A stretch of 64,000 nt of DNA from Megalobrama amblycephala. Taxonomy: Eukaryota; Chordata; Actinopteri; Cypriniformes; Xenocyprididae. Location: contig NC_063045.1 of the NCBI RefSeq assembly GCF_018812025.1, positions 48,800,691 through 48,864,690 of the forward strand. The letters run 5' to 3'. Position 1 is the stretch's first letter. Every line of letters starts with the position of its first letter. Below, in pieces: positions 11,653 through 24,098 of this stretch. Both the position numbers and the translations under genes were made by a program. The notes beneath the pieces are model-generated. The model was not told the DNA's origin, searched no databases, and worked only from the letters and a program-made list of their open reading frames with translations.

Positions 11653-12690
11653 ATGACAGACTGTTATTCGTTTAAGATTAAAATGGAAAAAAACAGAAAA
11701 CAACTTAAATCAAAGCGATATCATTTTACCGTGGGGCTGGTGTGTTTGTTTCTGTTGTCCGCTGACGCTTATGAATGTCCATATACCTGCAGATGTTATG
11801 ACAGATCCGTGATCTGTGTGGACTCGGAGGAGATCAAACTACCTCTCAAAGTGCCCAGAATGACCCAAAACTTAACTTTAAACAGAAACAACATCTCCGT
11901 TTTATCCGACAGAGCGTTTTCAGCCAACGGGACAGATATGGAGTTGCTCGCGCTGTCACTGGAGGACAACAACATACGGGAGATAAAAAGTTGTGCGTTT
12001 TGTGGACTCCCCCGTCTTCTTTCCTTAGAACTGAGTCACAACCGTTTAATGGCTGTGGATGCTGGGGCTTTTTCTGGATTGGGACAGCTGCGTAATCTTT
12101 ACCTCAGTAACACCTTAATGGCTCCGGGCGCGAGCCACTTACCAAGAGCACTCTCCACTGCCAGTTTGTGCAATCTTCAGACACTGGACCTGTCTGGAAA
12201 CCGTTTGAAAACAATTCCTCTTTCTGGGTTTGGCAACCTCAGTTTAACCACATTAATACTGACAAATAATTCCTTCGCGACCTTGGATACACGCGATTTA
12301 TCGATGTTAAACGAATTCAGTGAAATAAGTATTTACTTATCAGACAACCCCTTCGAGTGTAAATGTGACAAGCTGAAGGAGTTTAATGAATGGCTTAACA
12401 ATAGCACCCAATGCAAAGACGCGGATAATCTGAAATGCGCGCAACCCAAAGAGAAGAAGGATATATATGTGCTGAAAGTGTGCAGACAACAAGACTTGGG
12501 TTCTTATGTGCTTCTCGGCATTGTGTTAGCGCTCATCGGAGTTGTGTTCCTCATGGTGTTGTACTTGAACAGACGAGGCATTAAGAGGTGGCTCAATAAC
12601 ATCAGAGAGGCCTGCCGGGATCAAATGGAGGTGTATCATTACAGATATGAACAGGACTCCGATCCCAGACTAGCAAACGTTGCCGTTTAA
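11653..12690 (+). CDS. tpbg: Trophoblast glycoprotein (TPBG/5T4/Waif1) family protein
   Basis: A single-exon, 345-residue type I membrane protein. Residues 22-38 form a signal peptide, followed by a cysteine-rich LRR N-cap (CPYTCRC...C, 42-55), about five to six leucine-rich repeats (70-230), an LRR C-cap (CKCDK...C...C, 236-277), a transmembrane helix (285-305) and a short cytosolic tail. The helix and tail (LYLNRRGIKRWLNNIREACR, then YHYRYE and DPRL) closely resemble vertebrate TPBG, which identifies the family. Six or seven N-glycosylation sequons are visible (N73, N80, N92, N195, N205, N249/250). Human TPBG is about 420 residues; this copy is shorter in the central LRR part. Known family members sit at the cell surface and zebrafish Waif1 inhibits Wnt/beta-catenin signalling through LRP6; the same role here is inference. 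The ATG at 11683 (A at -3, G at +4) is a better start than 11653. It could be the a or b paralogue or TPBG-like. Confidence 0.9.
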   Translation: MTDCYSFKIKMEKNRKQLKSKRYHFTVGLVCLFLLSADAYECPYTCRCYDRSVICVDSEEIKLPLKVPRMTQNLTLNRNNISVLSDRAFSANGTDMELLALSLEDNNIREIKSCAFCGLPRLLSLELSHNRLMAVDAGAFSGLGQLRNLYLSNTLMAPGASHLPRALSTASLCNLQTLDLSGNRLKTIPLSGFGNLSLTTLILTNNSFATLDTRDLSMLNEFSEISIYLSDNPFECKCDKLKEFNEWLNNSTQCKDADNLKCAQPKEKKDIYVLKVCRQQDLGSYVLLGIVLALIGVVFLMVLYLNRRGIKRWLNNIREACRDQMEVYHYRYEQDSDPRLANVAV

Positions 12691-12868
12691 GAGGAACCTC
12701 GTGACATCATCTCCTGGAACTCTTTGCTGAGACGCTACGAAACTGGAGTTTTCGAGACTTTTCGAGACAAGTGCCCTATTAAAAGTTGACCAAATCAACT
12801 ATCAGCAGATAGATACTTTTAAAATGAACTTTATTGCTGTCTCATTTTAAATGTAGCACCATCCTAGT

Positions 12869-13046
12869 CACATTTGTTGGCCACATAACTCATTAAGGCC
12901 GCCTCATTTCAGAAAAGTAGCTACATTACAAAGTAAAAAGACATTACAATAATGTATGCATCAAGGAGTAATGGTCAGTTTAATAATTGTTACTTTTCTG
13001 AAACAAGACTTCCTTAATGACATATGCTGCTAACAAATGTGACCTC
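12869..13046. repeat. Palindromic element in 3' region of the TPBG-family gene
   Basis: The left arm begins cacatttgttggccacata and the right arm ends tatgctgctaacaaatgtg. The arms pair over about 53 bp including ctcattaagg/ccttaatga and tttcagaaaagta/tacttttctgaaa. It lies 180 bp after the stop codon, probably inside the 3' UTR, and resembles short fold-back MITEs of cyprinids. Confidence 0.7.
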
Positions 13047-14917
13047 CACAGGGCGCTTCCAGGATAATGGACCTGGAATTTCAATAACTCATCTTGCACT
13101 CATGGGCGTGTCCAATTTATTTATTTTTTTTGTAAGTAAAATGTTCTTGGAATGAGAATGTCCCTGCCCCTGCCTGTAACTATCAATCAAGGGGGGTTGG
13201 GTTGTTGCTGGATAAAAATACCATTGAGATGAATGGGAATGCTAACGGATAGCTTTCTCAGGTATTATAGATCTCATTGCAAGCAATAGAAAGTAGCAAA
13301 TCATGGTTCAAGACTGTGACATAAACTGAACCCTTTTGGCTATTTTTTAAAAGATCCTTAACGAGAAATTTGTTGTCAACACAGGAAAGAAAACAGGGCT
13401 TATTAAGCGATTTCATCGCTTTAAGTGTTCATATATCAGGCAATGGAATGAAGGCGGTCTAACTGTAAATACATTTATCAGTATCAAAAAATAATACTAA
13501 GACATAACAATCCCAAATAATACATGTAACATACAATGCATTGCATTGACTTGCTGCATCAAACAGTCCAGTAATAAAAATCTGGATAAATCTAATCTAC
13601 AAACTGCACAAAATACAATAATTTCCCTTATAATACTAAATGAAATACAAATGCAAATGATTAGCTTTCATGACATAGTATAAGAATGAAAGTATATATA
13701 CACAAACAGTATATGCACTGCCTGGAGGACTGCTTGAATTTTTTTTTAATTTTTTTTTTTTTTTTTTACCCTGCATAACCTTGTATACAGTGCCAAGTTC
13801 AGAGTGAGACACAATGACATGAATCCTTTTTTTTTTTTTGGCAATGTTTAATCTAGACCTTTGATTTTGTTTATGCGTATGGAGAATTGACTGTACAAAA
13901 GATGTGCAGTTCTAACCTTCATCAAATCTTTTCATATTTTAAATGACTGTGATGCAGCCCAGATAACCATGTGATGATATTATTATATAGAGCAGTGACA
14001 TAATACCATTTTTATAAACAAATTACTTGCATCCTCAATAAATCTCAAGATATCCTCAGTGACTTTTCTTTGTGTGTTTTTGTTTGTTTGTTTTTTACTA
14101 TTTTTTATGGGTCTCACGTCTCATGTGTTTCTTCATGCATATTTCATTTTTAAAACAAACATTCTGGATTTTCATCATTGAGAATATCAAATAAAGGCAA
14201 CTGAATAAAATACAGACTGAGAGAAAATCCATTATTCCAATTACAAACACATTTTGAGGATCATTTGATTACAATGAAGCGATTGGCAGTTTCTAACATA
14301 TTTAAATGCAATACAATGTATGTGTACACACTTTTTATGTAAAATCTCAGTCTCTCTCTTTAAATAACCTACTATGAGGCTATCTCTCCTCAATACTGAT
14401 GATAGTTGGAGACAATTTGCTGCTAATAAAAGAACAGAGGCATTGGCTGAAGACAAATCTGTGACATAATTATAGCTGGGATTAATCTCATCAGGGTCAT
14501 AACTATAAGATGGCTGATGTTCTATAAATCCTGGGTCTCGCCCCTGAGCTGCTTCATTTGCCCAGGTTTAATTACTAGGTTCCTTATGATTGGGTGTTTG
14601 ATTTTAAACACAAGGTCAGTCGTACACCAGCACAACCCCCGATACAAATCCTGTGGGTACTGAACAGAAAATGAATTTCCTGTGCAAACCAATTTCCCTC
14701 CAGTTAGCCAGAATTTTTAATATAAAGTTTGTGTTATTAATGTTCACTGCATTGCCACTTATGCTTCAATGGTTTCTGTATCCTGTGGAATACAGATTTT
14801 TGAGGCTATTGAGTAAAGGGATTTAAAGTGACTAAGCATTAGTTTTCAGTATGTGGGAGACTTTTCTAGTTATTAATTATTGTTTACTCTCAACATTCGA
14901 TTTGGATTTGAAATAGA
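13047..14917. other. 3' region and intergenic DNA
   Basis: No further coding region. AATAAA signals occur at 14190-14195 and 14204-14209 and elsewhere (for example near 13570 and 14036), so the transcript may end anywhere up to about 14.2 kb. Long T runs lie at 13740-13767 and 13827-13840. The frame at 14241-14456 (-) has no recognisable content. Confidence 0.45.
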
Positions 14918-15735
14918 GATAGCGGTCTTGAGGGTAACTTGAGTAACGTAATCAGATTTCTTTTTCAAGTAACAAATAACTAGTTAAGTAACATTACTTT
15001 TTCAATTTATAACAAAATGTCTAAGTTACTTTTTCAAATAAGTAATGCAAGTTACTTTTTCACATTTATTGACTGACAGCTCTTCTGTCCCCATGTTGAG
15101 AGAAATAAATTGCAGAGGTGTTTTGTGCACTGTGTAAACATGATGGTTATTGTAGTTCTAGACTAAATGTGAGCATATTTACTCATCTCACTTGTACGAA
15201 AAAAATTCAGTATTTTACGTATCTCAGAATTTTACACAAACCTGTAATATTTAACTATATTAAATTGCACAAATATACATTATGTATTTAATCTCACTTT
15301 ATTAACCAGTGTCTTTGCTGCTGACCTTCAATGATCTAATTCAACCATACTAATAAGCAAAAATTACTATAGATTAGATTTAGAAATAAGAGTGTTAAAC
15401 TTCCTCCTCTTGTATCCTATTCTTCTTTAATCCATAATAGCAGCACAGCTGAAAGGTTTGTTTGCGCTGCGCCCTCTTCTGTACAGGTGTAAATATGCAT
15501 TTCCTTCAGCCTGGGGCTTATTCATTTCACTTTTCGTTTGAAAGGGCCTTTACATTTGCCAAAAATAGAACTTTTTTGTTGTTATTAAAAAACAAACAAA
15601 CAAGCCCAGGTGAGAAAAAGTAACGCAGAAGTAATGTAACACATTACTTTTCATAAAAATGCAATTAGATACTTTTTGGGAGTAACGTAATATTGCAATG
15701 CATTACTTTTAAAAGTAACTTTTCCCAACACTGGT
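14918..15735. mobile_element. Decayed hAT-like element (AAGTAACTTTTCCCAACACTG end)
   Basis: The right end aagtaacttttcccaacactg-like sequence (15715-15734) and the many aagtaacgtaatgcaagtta-like subterminal motifs at both ends are the signature of a widespread fish DNA transposon family. The left end is degraded, so the start is approximate. No transposase frame remains. Confidence 0.65.
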
Positions 15736-16746
15736 TGTGCTTATAACGTGCTTATGTAACAAACGTTTTTGTGTACGTGATAAACCTGAATGGAAAGGAC
15801 ATGATTTTGAGTGAATACATCTTACAGTCAGCAAAATTCTTTTTTTTTTTTTTTTTTTTTGAATATGGCAATATTTAATATAAATGATTTATCCATGCAT
15901 ATTTCAAAATGTAAATTGAAAATAAGAGCATTATTTTACGAAAAAGACATTAAATTGTATAATTTGAGCCCTAATTTTTAAGGAAATGGCTATTTTTTTA
16001 AAGATATTTTTTCCTGTCCCTTTATGGGTTCATATTTCATTATTTTCAGAAAACATATACTCAAAATAGAGTTTTGAGGGATCTAAAAACTAGAGCTGAT
16101 TCTGGCTAAGAAAGCTGCAGGTGTCAATATGTGCTGATGGCATCAGTTCAAGTCTTACATAATAGAAGGAAAGATTCTGCTTCAGCATCATTCAGCTATA
16201 ATAAGCTCCTAATAAAGAAGGTGAATCTTCTTGCCCACCCTGATTTTATTTCACACATACATGAACATATTAATCTCACATGACCTACTCCAGACCCCAG
16301 TTTCTCAGCATCTCTGCAGAGTCGCTCTCCGTGTGTAAAGAATTAGGCCTCTGACTCAGAGTCCATTGCCCCTTTAAGCCTGAGTGAAATTTGAAATGAC
16401 TTTGTCCAATTCACAGACTTTCTAAAATTGAGGAAACGGTCAAATATTTATGCCGACCGCAGCAACAAAAAAAAAAAAAAGAGCAAGGGATAAAGAATGA
16501 AACCCGTTGAAATAGGCTATTTTCTCTCATAATAGCCAGCCGTAGCCTTTTGTGCTCCTCTGGTCTTGTGCCAACTCATTCTCTATAGTTCTGGGACAAC
16601 CCATTACCATTCTCTATTATCTTTTATGCACCAGGAACACATTAGCATAGTGCCGGCCAAGCAACTAGACCTGTTTTCAGTAGATTTCAGAACTTTATCA
16701 GGAGTTTTATAGCATTCAGGACTATTATAGCAATTGATCTTATTTT
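15736..16746. other. Intergenic, no gene seen
   Basis: AT-rich sequence with a T run at 15840-15860 and an A run at 16467-16480. No motif-bearing frame and no clear transposon ends were found. Confidence 0.45.
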
Positions 16747-17010
16747 GGACAGTTGTGGCCTAATAGTTAGAGAGTCAGACTTGTAACCCGAAGGTCGTGA
16801 GTTCGAATCTCAGTATACTGGCTGGAAATGTTGGTGGGGGGAGTGAATGAACCCACAACCTCATTACCCAAGGCATTGAGCAAGGCACCTAATCTCCAAT
16901 TGCTCCCGGGCGCCGCATTAAAAATGCGGGTGTGTGTGCACGTGGATGGGTGAAATGCAGAGCACAAATTCCGAGTATGGGACATCATACTTGGCTACAC
17001 GTCACTTTAT
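16747..17010 (+). mobile_element. V-SINE (HE1/DANA-like) tRNA-derived SINE
   Basis: The tRNA-like head has box A (tggcctaatagttagagagt) and box B (gagttcgaatctc) correctly spaced, followed by the V-SINE core (aaggcattgagcaaggcacc, then tgctcccgggcgccgc) and the tail with gatgggtgaaatgcagagca. This is the architecture of the V-SINE superfamily that includes zebrafish HE1 and DANA. The small overlapping frames on both strands are spurious. Confidence 0.92.
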
Positions 17011-17919
17011 ACAGATACATTGTTTTTTACAGACACATTATTTAAAAGAAGTTGTTGCTCCAATGCTCTTACTGAATGTGTTGATTTGTATGAGGAAAGG
17101 GACTCTAAGAAAACTGTGGTGGCTTTGGGAGTTTTTATAACCAGGCTCTCCTCATTAAATATCCCAGAGAAAATTATGAAATGTAAGTGTTTGTCTTTCA
17201 TAAGAGGAATGTGGATGCCAATTGACAAAACAATTATTTCATCAGCAATCGAGGCAAAAGCAGCTTAATATATTTAAAGGTTTTGACAGGCTCTTGACAG
17301 TTTTGCTGTCTACCTGGAGCTACAATCAAAGCAAAATCCAGGTGGCGGAAGATGATACACTTGATGTATTTGATGCAACATCTCATTAATATTTACATCT
17401 GATTTTCATCTCTCCATACATCACTGCAGCCAGCTCTCAATATTCCAATAATCATTCTAGAAGATAAACTCATCTCTATCTAATGTAAATGATTGTTAAT
17501 GAACAAATAAATACCAAATTTAGGGCAACCTCAGTTGACCTTCTAAATTCCAGATCCTACAAACTAAATAAATCTTCTTGTTAATTAGGGGGGGCTTTGT
17601 ATCTCATTTTCTTTCTTTTTTTTTCATTTAAGTTTTGAGAGTATTATGATGTCTTTTGGAGTTTGGGGAGATCAATTAGCTCGCTCTAAGGACAAACATG
17701 TTTACATTGCATCACTGCTAAGGTCATTACCTCTTACCCTCATGAGATGAGAGCAGCCTGGGGCTAATTAGGGCAGAAATCATTCACACAGACTAGACCT
17801 GATTTGTTTCTGTCTCAATTGCTTTAATAAGACAGACAAATGAGTCTGTTTTTGTAATTTATGATGATAAATAATTGTATAATGACATGGGAATTACACT
17901 GGTATAACGACGTAAACAT
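17011..17919. other. Intergenic, no gene seen
   Basis: Overlapping frames on both strands at 17007-17268 have unremarkable composition but no recognisable domain. No clear repeat ends are visible. Confidence 0.4.
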
Positions 17920-18410
17920 GAAATATAAGGACATTTCATGAGTCCTCATATTTAAAATAGCTTTAAAAACATGCATATAAACAATGTTTTATTAAAAATG
18001 TAAAAATGCAGAATGTTTTCTGTGATGGGTAGGTTTAGGAGTAGGGGTAGTGTAGGGGGATAGAATGCACAGTTTGAACAGTATAAAAACCATTACGCAA
18101 TTTCTTCACTTTGATAGCAAAACAAATATGTGTGTATACGATATGAAATCTTTGACTTTGTGGGGTCCTTTAATTGTGGACCCCACAAGGACAAAATCTT
18201 TTATATGAGACTAAATGTTGACTCAATATACTATCGTCCTCTCCTACACTACACCTAAACCTACCCGTCACAGGAACCTAAAGTAGTTCTAACAAACTAT
18301 ATAGAAGAAAATTAAAACACATATTTAAGAATGTTAGAATTACGTTAGGTTCGTGTGATGGGTAGGTTTAGGTATAGTGTAGGGAAGGGCCATACTATAG
18401 TGACTAATAA
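17920..18410. repeat. Inverted-repeat-rich MITE relic
   Basis: gtgatgggtaggtttagg at 18018-18036 is inverted as cctaaacctacccgtcac at 18252-18270 and repeated directly at 18355-18373. A central gtggggtcc...ggaccccac hairpin lies near 18160-18188. The pattern matches a common palindromic fish MITE; exact ends are uncertain. Confidence 0.6.
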
Positions 18411-18412
18411 GG

Positions 18413-18415
<3 letters not shown>

Positions 18416-18475
<60 letters not shown>

Positions 18476-18506
18476 CGTGTGCGTGTGTGCATATGTGTGT
18501 GTGTGT
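18416..18506. repeat. (GT)n microsatellite
   Basis: About 90 bp of nearly pure GT, becoming interrupted (gtatgtgtatgcgtgtgcg) toward its right end. Frames on both strands here are artefacts. Confidence 0.97.
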
Positions 18507-18519
18507 CTTTACATGTGGC

Positions 18520-19222
<703 letters not shown>

Positions 19223-19244
19223 CAGTTTAAATTTGACTTAATTT

Positions 19245-19800
19245 GACTAAATTGCATCAGTTGTTCTCTGGCTGTTGTAACAGAGTGTTTATGAAGCACA
19301 TTTGTTATAACATTAATGTCAAGAGAATATATAATCAGGTATTGATGGTTAAATGTTGATGATTAGGGTCATCATTTACTGACCTGATTTACTGATCTTA
19401 TTCAGAGTTTAATCTCTGAGGAAGTGGGTGATGCATTATTAGCTTTGTGCTTTGTGCTGTTGTGATTCATAGTGATTCTTGATGTCTGTATGAGTCAGAA
19501 TGATGCATTAGACCAAAACTTTGTGCACAAACTGGTTGTCACAACACTGCTGGATCTCATGTTGTCGAATCACAGTTCCACTATAATAAATAGCACAAAG
19601 CTAACACTGCAACACCCATTTAATCAGAGATTAAACTCTGAATAAGATCAATAAATCAGGTCACTAAACAATGACTTTCAGCATCTGATCATGCATTTTC
19701 TTAACATTTATGCCATAACAAAATGTATTTCATAAACACTCTATTACAACAGCCAAAGAACAACTGACGCAATAAAGTCAAGAGCCCAATTAAAGCCAAC
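19245..19800. repeat. Long fold-back (palindromic) element
   Basis: The left arm block attgcatcagttgttctctg, then gctgttgtaacagagtgttt, is inverted on the right as aaacactctattacaacagc and caaagaacaactgacgcaat. Further in, ttattcagagtttaatctct pairs with agagattaaactctgaataa. Arms are about 270 bp around a small centre. The structure is like the palindromic Angel-type MITEs of teleosts; the family name is an inference. Confidence 0.75.
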
Positions 19801-19979
19801 ACTGACCTCAAAGATGGTATCTTCAAATGAATCTCAATAAATCATCAACATCCAAACATCTGTTAATTCTCATAAGAACTGCTGTAGATGTAAGACAAAA
19901 AATAAAGTCAGTCTAGTTAGTAATGAGTGAAGCTGGTAATGTTTTGTTTGTGGAGTTTGTTTAATCAGATCGTGAGAGA

Positions 19980-20213
19980 TTTAAAGGTGCCCTAGAATTC
20001 AAAATTGAATTTACCTCAGCATAGTTAAATAATTAGAGGTGTGTACATGGACATGACATACAGTGAGTCTCAAGCATTTAAAGGGGAAGCACGCTGAATC
20101 TGCGCATATTTAATTATGCCCCAAAATAGGCAGTTAAAAAATTGAATAATAAAAAAATCTATGGGGTATTTTAAGCTGAAACATTACATCTTGTGAAAAA
20201 GCGTTCTATGGCA
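19980..20213. mobile_element. Internally deleted TTAAAGGTGCC MITE in copy 1
   Basis: It begins ttaaaggtgccctagaattc and ends acatcttgtgaaaaagcg plus ttctatggca, so it is the reverse orientation of the 9436-10369 element with about 700 bp missing from the middle. Copy 2 of the duplication (near 34498-34530) has no such element, so it arrived after duplication. Confidence 0.85.
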
Positions 20214-20359
20214 GTTGATTCATCGAAGGCTGTGACTGAAGTCTTGTTTCTCCTTCCTTTAGTGATTCTGCTTGTTAACAGCAGGTGTTCATCATTAATG
20301 TTCAATCATCACTTAATTATCTCATTAACTCCGACACTGCTTCAATGGTACTTTAACCC

Positions 20360-20878
20360 AGGCCTTGTCCACACGGAGACGCATTACTGTGTATACGCAC
20401 AAATTTTGTATCGGATAGGCGTCCAGACGGATCTGGTGTTTTCAGAAGGTGAAACCGGGTCCCTGAGTGGATAAATCTGAAAACGCCACCTTTGCGTTTT
20501 TGTATGTACAGCCAATCCGTATATTTTGTGAATTGATGATGTCATCAACCCACATGTTGACTCTAGACAGACACTGCTAACAGCACAAAACAGCAACAAC
20601 AACAACAATAGCAGAATCTAGATGTTTGTGTTCGTGCTGCAGAAGCTAAATAAAGCGTTATTTCTAAAGTTTGTATATAGCGCGCAAGGTTTATGCACAT
20701 ACTCCAAGTCTTATTTTCTGTTTTAAGTGTATCTCTGTGGCAGAATTACAGCGCCACATACTGGTCTGGCATGTATACTACAAGATTTCAGTGGTTTCGT
20801 GTGTATGCAGATATTTCTTAAGACGAGGAAAAAAAAAGATCGGATAGGGAAAGATCTGACTTTGTGTGGATGGGGCCT
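20360..20878. mobile_element. Non-autonomous DNA transposon (AGGCC...TCCACACGG termini)
   Basis: The left aggccttgtccacacggag and right gtgtggatggggcct are imperfect inverted repeats 519 bp apart. No transposase frame is present. It is shared with copy 2 (about 34630-35645), so it predates the duplication; copy 2 has lost the left terminus. Confidence 0.75.
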
Positions 20879-22209
20879 CAGTAGTGCACACACACTTTAA
20901 CACTAATCATTGTTAATTAACCTGGGTATTTTTTCGTGTATTATTACATACATCTTATCTATTTCATTTTTGTATGACTGACAAATATGAATCACATTAA
21001 GTTTATTTGTTTATGTTAAAACTATGTAATCCAAATGGATGGAAAATTTGTAACAATTTGAATGTAATGCAATTACATAAAACTTAAATTTAGTCTGAAA
21101 TATATATTTTTTGAGTGTACAGTTTATAAACTGTATCTAACACAGTTTATAATACAGTATATATTATAAATATTGAATACTTGATACTAAAAAAGCAATT
21201 GCCCGCTGGTGGCACAGTGCGGGTTAATCTGCAAAAATTATAGGCCTAGATCTGGAAAGGCTGTAACCACTTGAAACACCTTGAATTTGGTTTTGGTTTT
21301 GCTTTAGTTTTACTGTGATCTGTTTTATCTAGCAGCACTGTTTGTTCATAGTATTATACTTCTCAAATGAACCAGTGCCTTCAGGGATCTCAAATTAATT
21401 TATTTTAATTTACAGCAAGAGCTTGACATCTCTAAATGTAATTATAATAGAAAGAAAGAAAGAAAGTTTCAGGACTGATGTCAATTTAACATCACAATCA
21501 ATCAAGCTGTGTAACTTGTGTTCACTTCATCAAAGAGTCACTTTCTTTTCTCTGTCTTCCTCTCACTTGCACATCTGGTAATGCTTGCAAAATTGTTGTA
21601 TATTTTATAATGTTTTTTAAAAATTGTTTTATATTTTACTTATTTTATTTATTATTATTATAAAAGGAATTATTTTAAAGCATTTCCCTTACAATTTAAG
21701 GTTTTTGTTATGTGATTTTCCCCACTTTGAGTGTTATGGAGTTGCTGTCTTTACATTATCCCTCTGGGAGATTATATTGTTGTTACAAAAATGAACACAA
21801 AAACAAACAGACTAATTAGTGACACTTAAGGCAATTAGTTATACCATCAATAATCTCACATTAGTGACGCAAAAAACACTAATGAATGTCTCTTCTCTCA
21901 AGACTCTTAGATAATGGAGGTTCTTTCCTGTTTAATGACACCTCTGGAGGACAAATTGGGCAATATATTGCCCAAAAATCTTCTCAAGTTTAAATTTAGA
22001 TTCCAGATCTGTGAAGCAGAGGCAAAAACTGTGACTTGTTATCTGCAAACCACCACAACACCTTTTCATGTATGCATATTTATTATTAAGACAATGTAAC
22101 ATTTTCATTGTTAGATTTCTGGTTAAATGTTTTAAGAGCTTATGCCATCAAATAACACAGATGTTGAAGGTGAATTGTAAAGCACAGGCTGTTTGTAACT
22201 GTTTCTCAT
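20879..22209. other. Duplicated upstream flank of odorant receptor 1
   Basis: Noncoding, AT-rich and colinear with 35646-37135. The conservation of this flank between copies reflects recent duplication and cannot by itself show function. Confidence 0.6.
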
Positions 22210-22211
22210 AG
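22210..22211 (+). promoter_or_regulatory. Candidate 3' splice acceptor of receptor 1
   Basis: ctgtttctcatag/g is a pyrimidine-rich acceptor 59 bases before the receptor ATG, and it is identical in copy 2 (AG at 37136-37137). Fish odorant receptors commonly have an intronless coding exon preceded by an intron in the 5' UTR. The matching donor exon was not identified. Confidence 0.4.
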
Positions 22212-22269
22212 GTATCTGCTTTCTTCTCCACTGAAAGCAAGGAAACTGTGTCGTAAAAGAAGGACGGCC

Positions 22270-23244
22270 ATGCAGAACAGCAATTCTGCCCCCAACAACT
22301 CCATCAGTCAGCCTGAAGGATTTTACATTATTGGCTTAAGTTCAATGCCTTACAATAATATCTATGTCATGTTCCTTACTGTGCTTTATGTGATCACAGT
22401 CATATGCAATGTCTCTCTGATCACTATCATTTTCTATGACCACCGACTGCATGTCCCAAAGTTCATGGCTGTTGGTAATCTGGCTTTGGTTGATCTTGTT
22501 CTCAGCACTTCTCTTGTGCCTGGCATGATAAAGACTTACCTTGTTCTAGACAATTTTGTGCCATTCAAACTGTGCCTTGTGCAATTGTACTTTTACTTTA
22601 CTTTTGTATCCCTCGAGTCATTTTCCATATGCATTCTCTCTTACGACAGATTTGTTGCAATCTGCTTGCCTTTAAGACAGGAGTCTATAAACACAAACAC
22701 CAGAATGGCTTACATAGTTGGTGCACTTTGGTTCTTTAGTGTTGTTATAATAATCTATGCTATTGAATCCTTCCCAAACCTCTCATTTTGTAGCTCTATG
22801 ATCAACAGCTATTTTTGCGATTATTCTCCTATTTTATTACTTGCTTGCAATGATATAACATATCAGTGGAATATTGGCACTACTTTAGCTACACTCTTCA
22901 TTGTTGTACCTTTGTCTTTTATTTTCTTGACCTATATGGGTATATTGATCGCTGTATTCAGAATGAAGAATAATCAGAGCCGTTATAAGGCGCTGGCCAC
23001 GTGCACCGAACACCTCACATTAGTCGCCATATTCTACATTCCAATTTTAATTGTCTTCAATTTTATATTTTTTGAATTTAATTGGAACCCCAACGTAGGT
23101 CTGGTGTTCTTGTCTTTGTCGTCCCTCATCCCACCCTGTGTGAATCCCATCATTTACTCATTGAAAACTAAACAGATTCGAGACAGGATTTATTCCTTGT
23201 TAACCCACAGACTGTCTGTTTATCCTCTTAAAAATGCACATTAA
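22270..23244 (+). CDS. Odorant receptor (7TM GPCR), copy 1
   Basis: An intact, intronless 324-residue rhodopsin-class receptor. Odorant-receptor hallmarks are in order: an N-terminal sequon (N9-N-S), conserved TM3 Cys (C102), LSYDRFVAICLPLR at the end of TM3 (123-136), extracellular-loop-2 cysteines (about 174-193), KALATCTEHLT at the start of TM6 (240-250), and PPCVNPIIYSLKTKQIR in TM7 (288-304). The length is typical for fish odorant receptors. It would act as an odorant-activated G-protein-coupled receptor in cilia of olfactory sensory neurons (family knowledge); the ligand is unknown. The ATG at 22270 is supported by identity with copy 2. The copies differ at 13 of 324 residues (for example S13V, S24I, S49F, Y198H, Y239C, E269G). 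The subfamily is not assigned. There are no frameshifts or stops. Confidence 0.95.
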   Translation: MQNSNSAPNNSISQPEGFYIIGLSSMPYNNIYVMFLTVLYVITVICNVSLITIIFYDHRLHVPKFMAVGNLALVDLVLSTSLVPGMIKTYLVLDNFVPFKLCLVQLYFYFTFVSLESFSICILSYDRFVAICLPLRQESINTNTRMAYIVGALWFFSVVIIIYAIESFPNLSFCSSMINSYFCDYSPILLLACNDITYQWNIGTTLATLFIVVPLSFIFLTYMGILIAVFRMKNNQSRYKALATCTEHLTLVAIFYIPILIVFNFIFFEFNWNPNVGLVFLSLSSLIPPCVNPIIYSLKTKQIRDRIYSLLTHRLSVYPLKNAH

Positions 23245-24098
23245 TGTATAGAACATAACTGTGGCTTAACTTTTTATAATGTCATATCTTGGAGGATTTC
23301 TGTGATGCTTTTTGTATTATTTTGTGTTCATATTAAAATGCATTGTTTTTCAATCAAATTTGAATATAAAATTCTGCATTTTCTCTGCAGTTAGTCATAA
23401 AGAAGCCATCTCCATGTATTCTTTCATTGTGCAATATCTCTGTAAATTGTTCCCACCTGAGAAAAAGCTGCCTCTATATTAGTTATCATCACACACATAA
23501 AACCAAGTCTTTCTTTTTAATAATTGCAATGTGTAAAATTTTCTTTCCCTGTATCTAATATCAAAAGCTGCTTGGTTTACAAAGTGCAAAGGATTGTACC
23601 AGGTTTACATGTACTTAAATTTAGGTCTAAGGCTGGCTGACTAGTTCCATGTAGGGGGGTAAAATCTGACATGCTTTCAATAGAACCAGCTGATAGCAGA
23701 TTTGCTGCTAATCCAAGATGGTTTACAAGCTAATGGCAAGCCAGTGACTATCTAGACCAGAGGTGTCCAATGCCCTGTCCAAATACCTACACTTGCGGTC
23801 TTGACCACTAAGTAAGTGCGCAAGACTGTCCCATATCTTAAAATTGCCCAAGTGCAGTGCCCTTAATGCACACTAAACCCACACTATCTTGAATACCACT
23901 TCGGAGCGGTATTCGAGGCTAAGCGTATCCCATCATGCATTTTGGGAACTCATATGCCCCGAAATCACAAGATCTCAATGAAAACATTAAACTTTTTTTT
24001 GATGCAAAGTTGAGTCAGCTATATGTATGTTGTACATCATTTGCAACAAATTTTTATCACTTAAAGAAGCACCACAATTTTAACATTTTTAAAATGTT
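23245..24098. other. Duplicated 3' flank of odorant receptor 1
   Basis: Colinear with 38171-38900 and noncoding. Where copy 2 has an expanded GT/G-rich tract (38506-38606), this copy has a short aggggggtaaaatctgac segment instead. The duplication breaks off at 24098 where the DIRS element begins. Confidence 0.6.

Larger units (their letters stand above)
19719..24098 (+). repeat. Odorant-receptor segmental duplication, copy 1
   Basis: From aaaatgtatttcataaacac (19719) to caccacaattttaa (24098) the sequence is colinear with 34236-38900 (copy 2), apart from element insertions and small indels. Landmarks shared include cccgctggtggcacagtgcg (about 21200 and 35970), the receptor gene, and the cggtattcgaggctaagcg block (23908 and 38727). 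A part (21567-21928) also matches the right edge of the window (copy 3). Confidence 0.92.

Noticed and set aside
17007..17268. Frames on both strands just after the V-SINE
   Set aside because: The + strand 82-residue frame has protein-like composition, but no family is recognised, there are no supporting neighbours, and an opposite-strand frame of similar size overlaps it.
20193..20608. Overlapping frames upstream of receptor 1 (and 34506-35378 upstream of receptor 2)
   Set aside because: They span MITE ends and transposon DNA, are not conserved as proteins between the two copies and have no domains.
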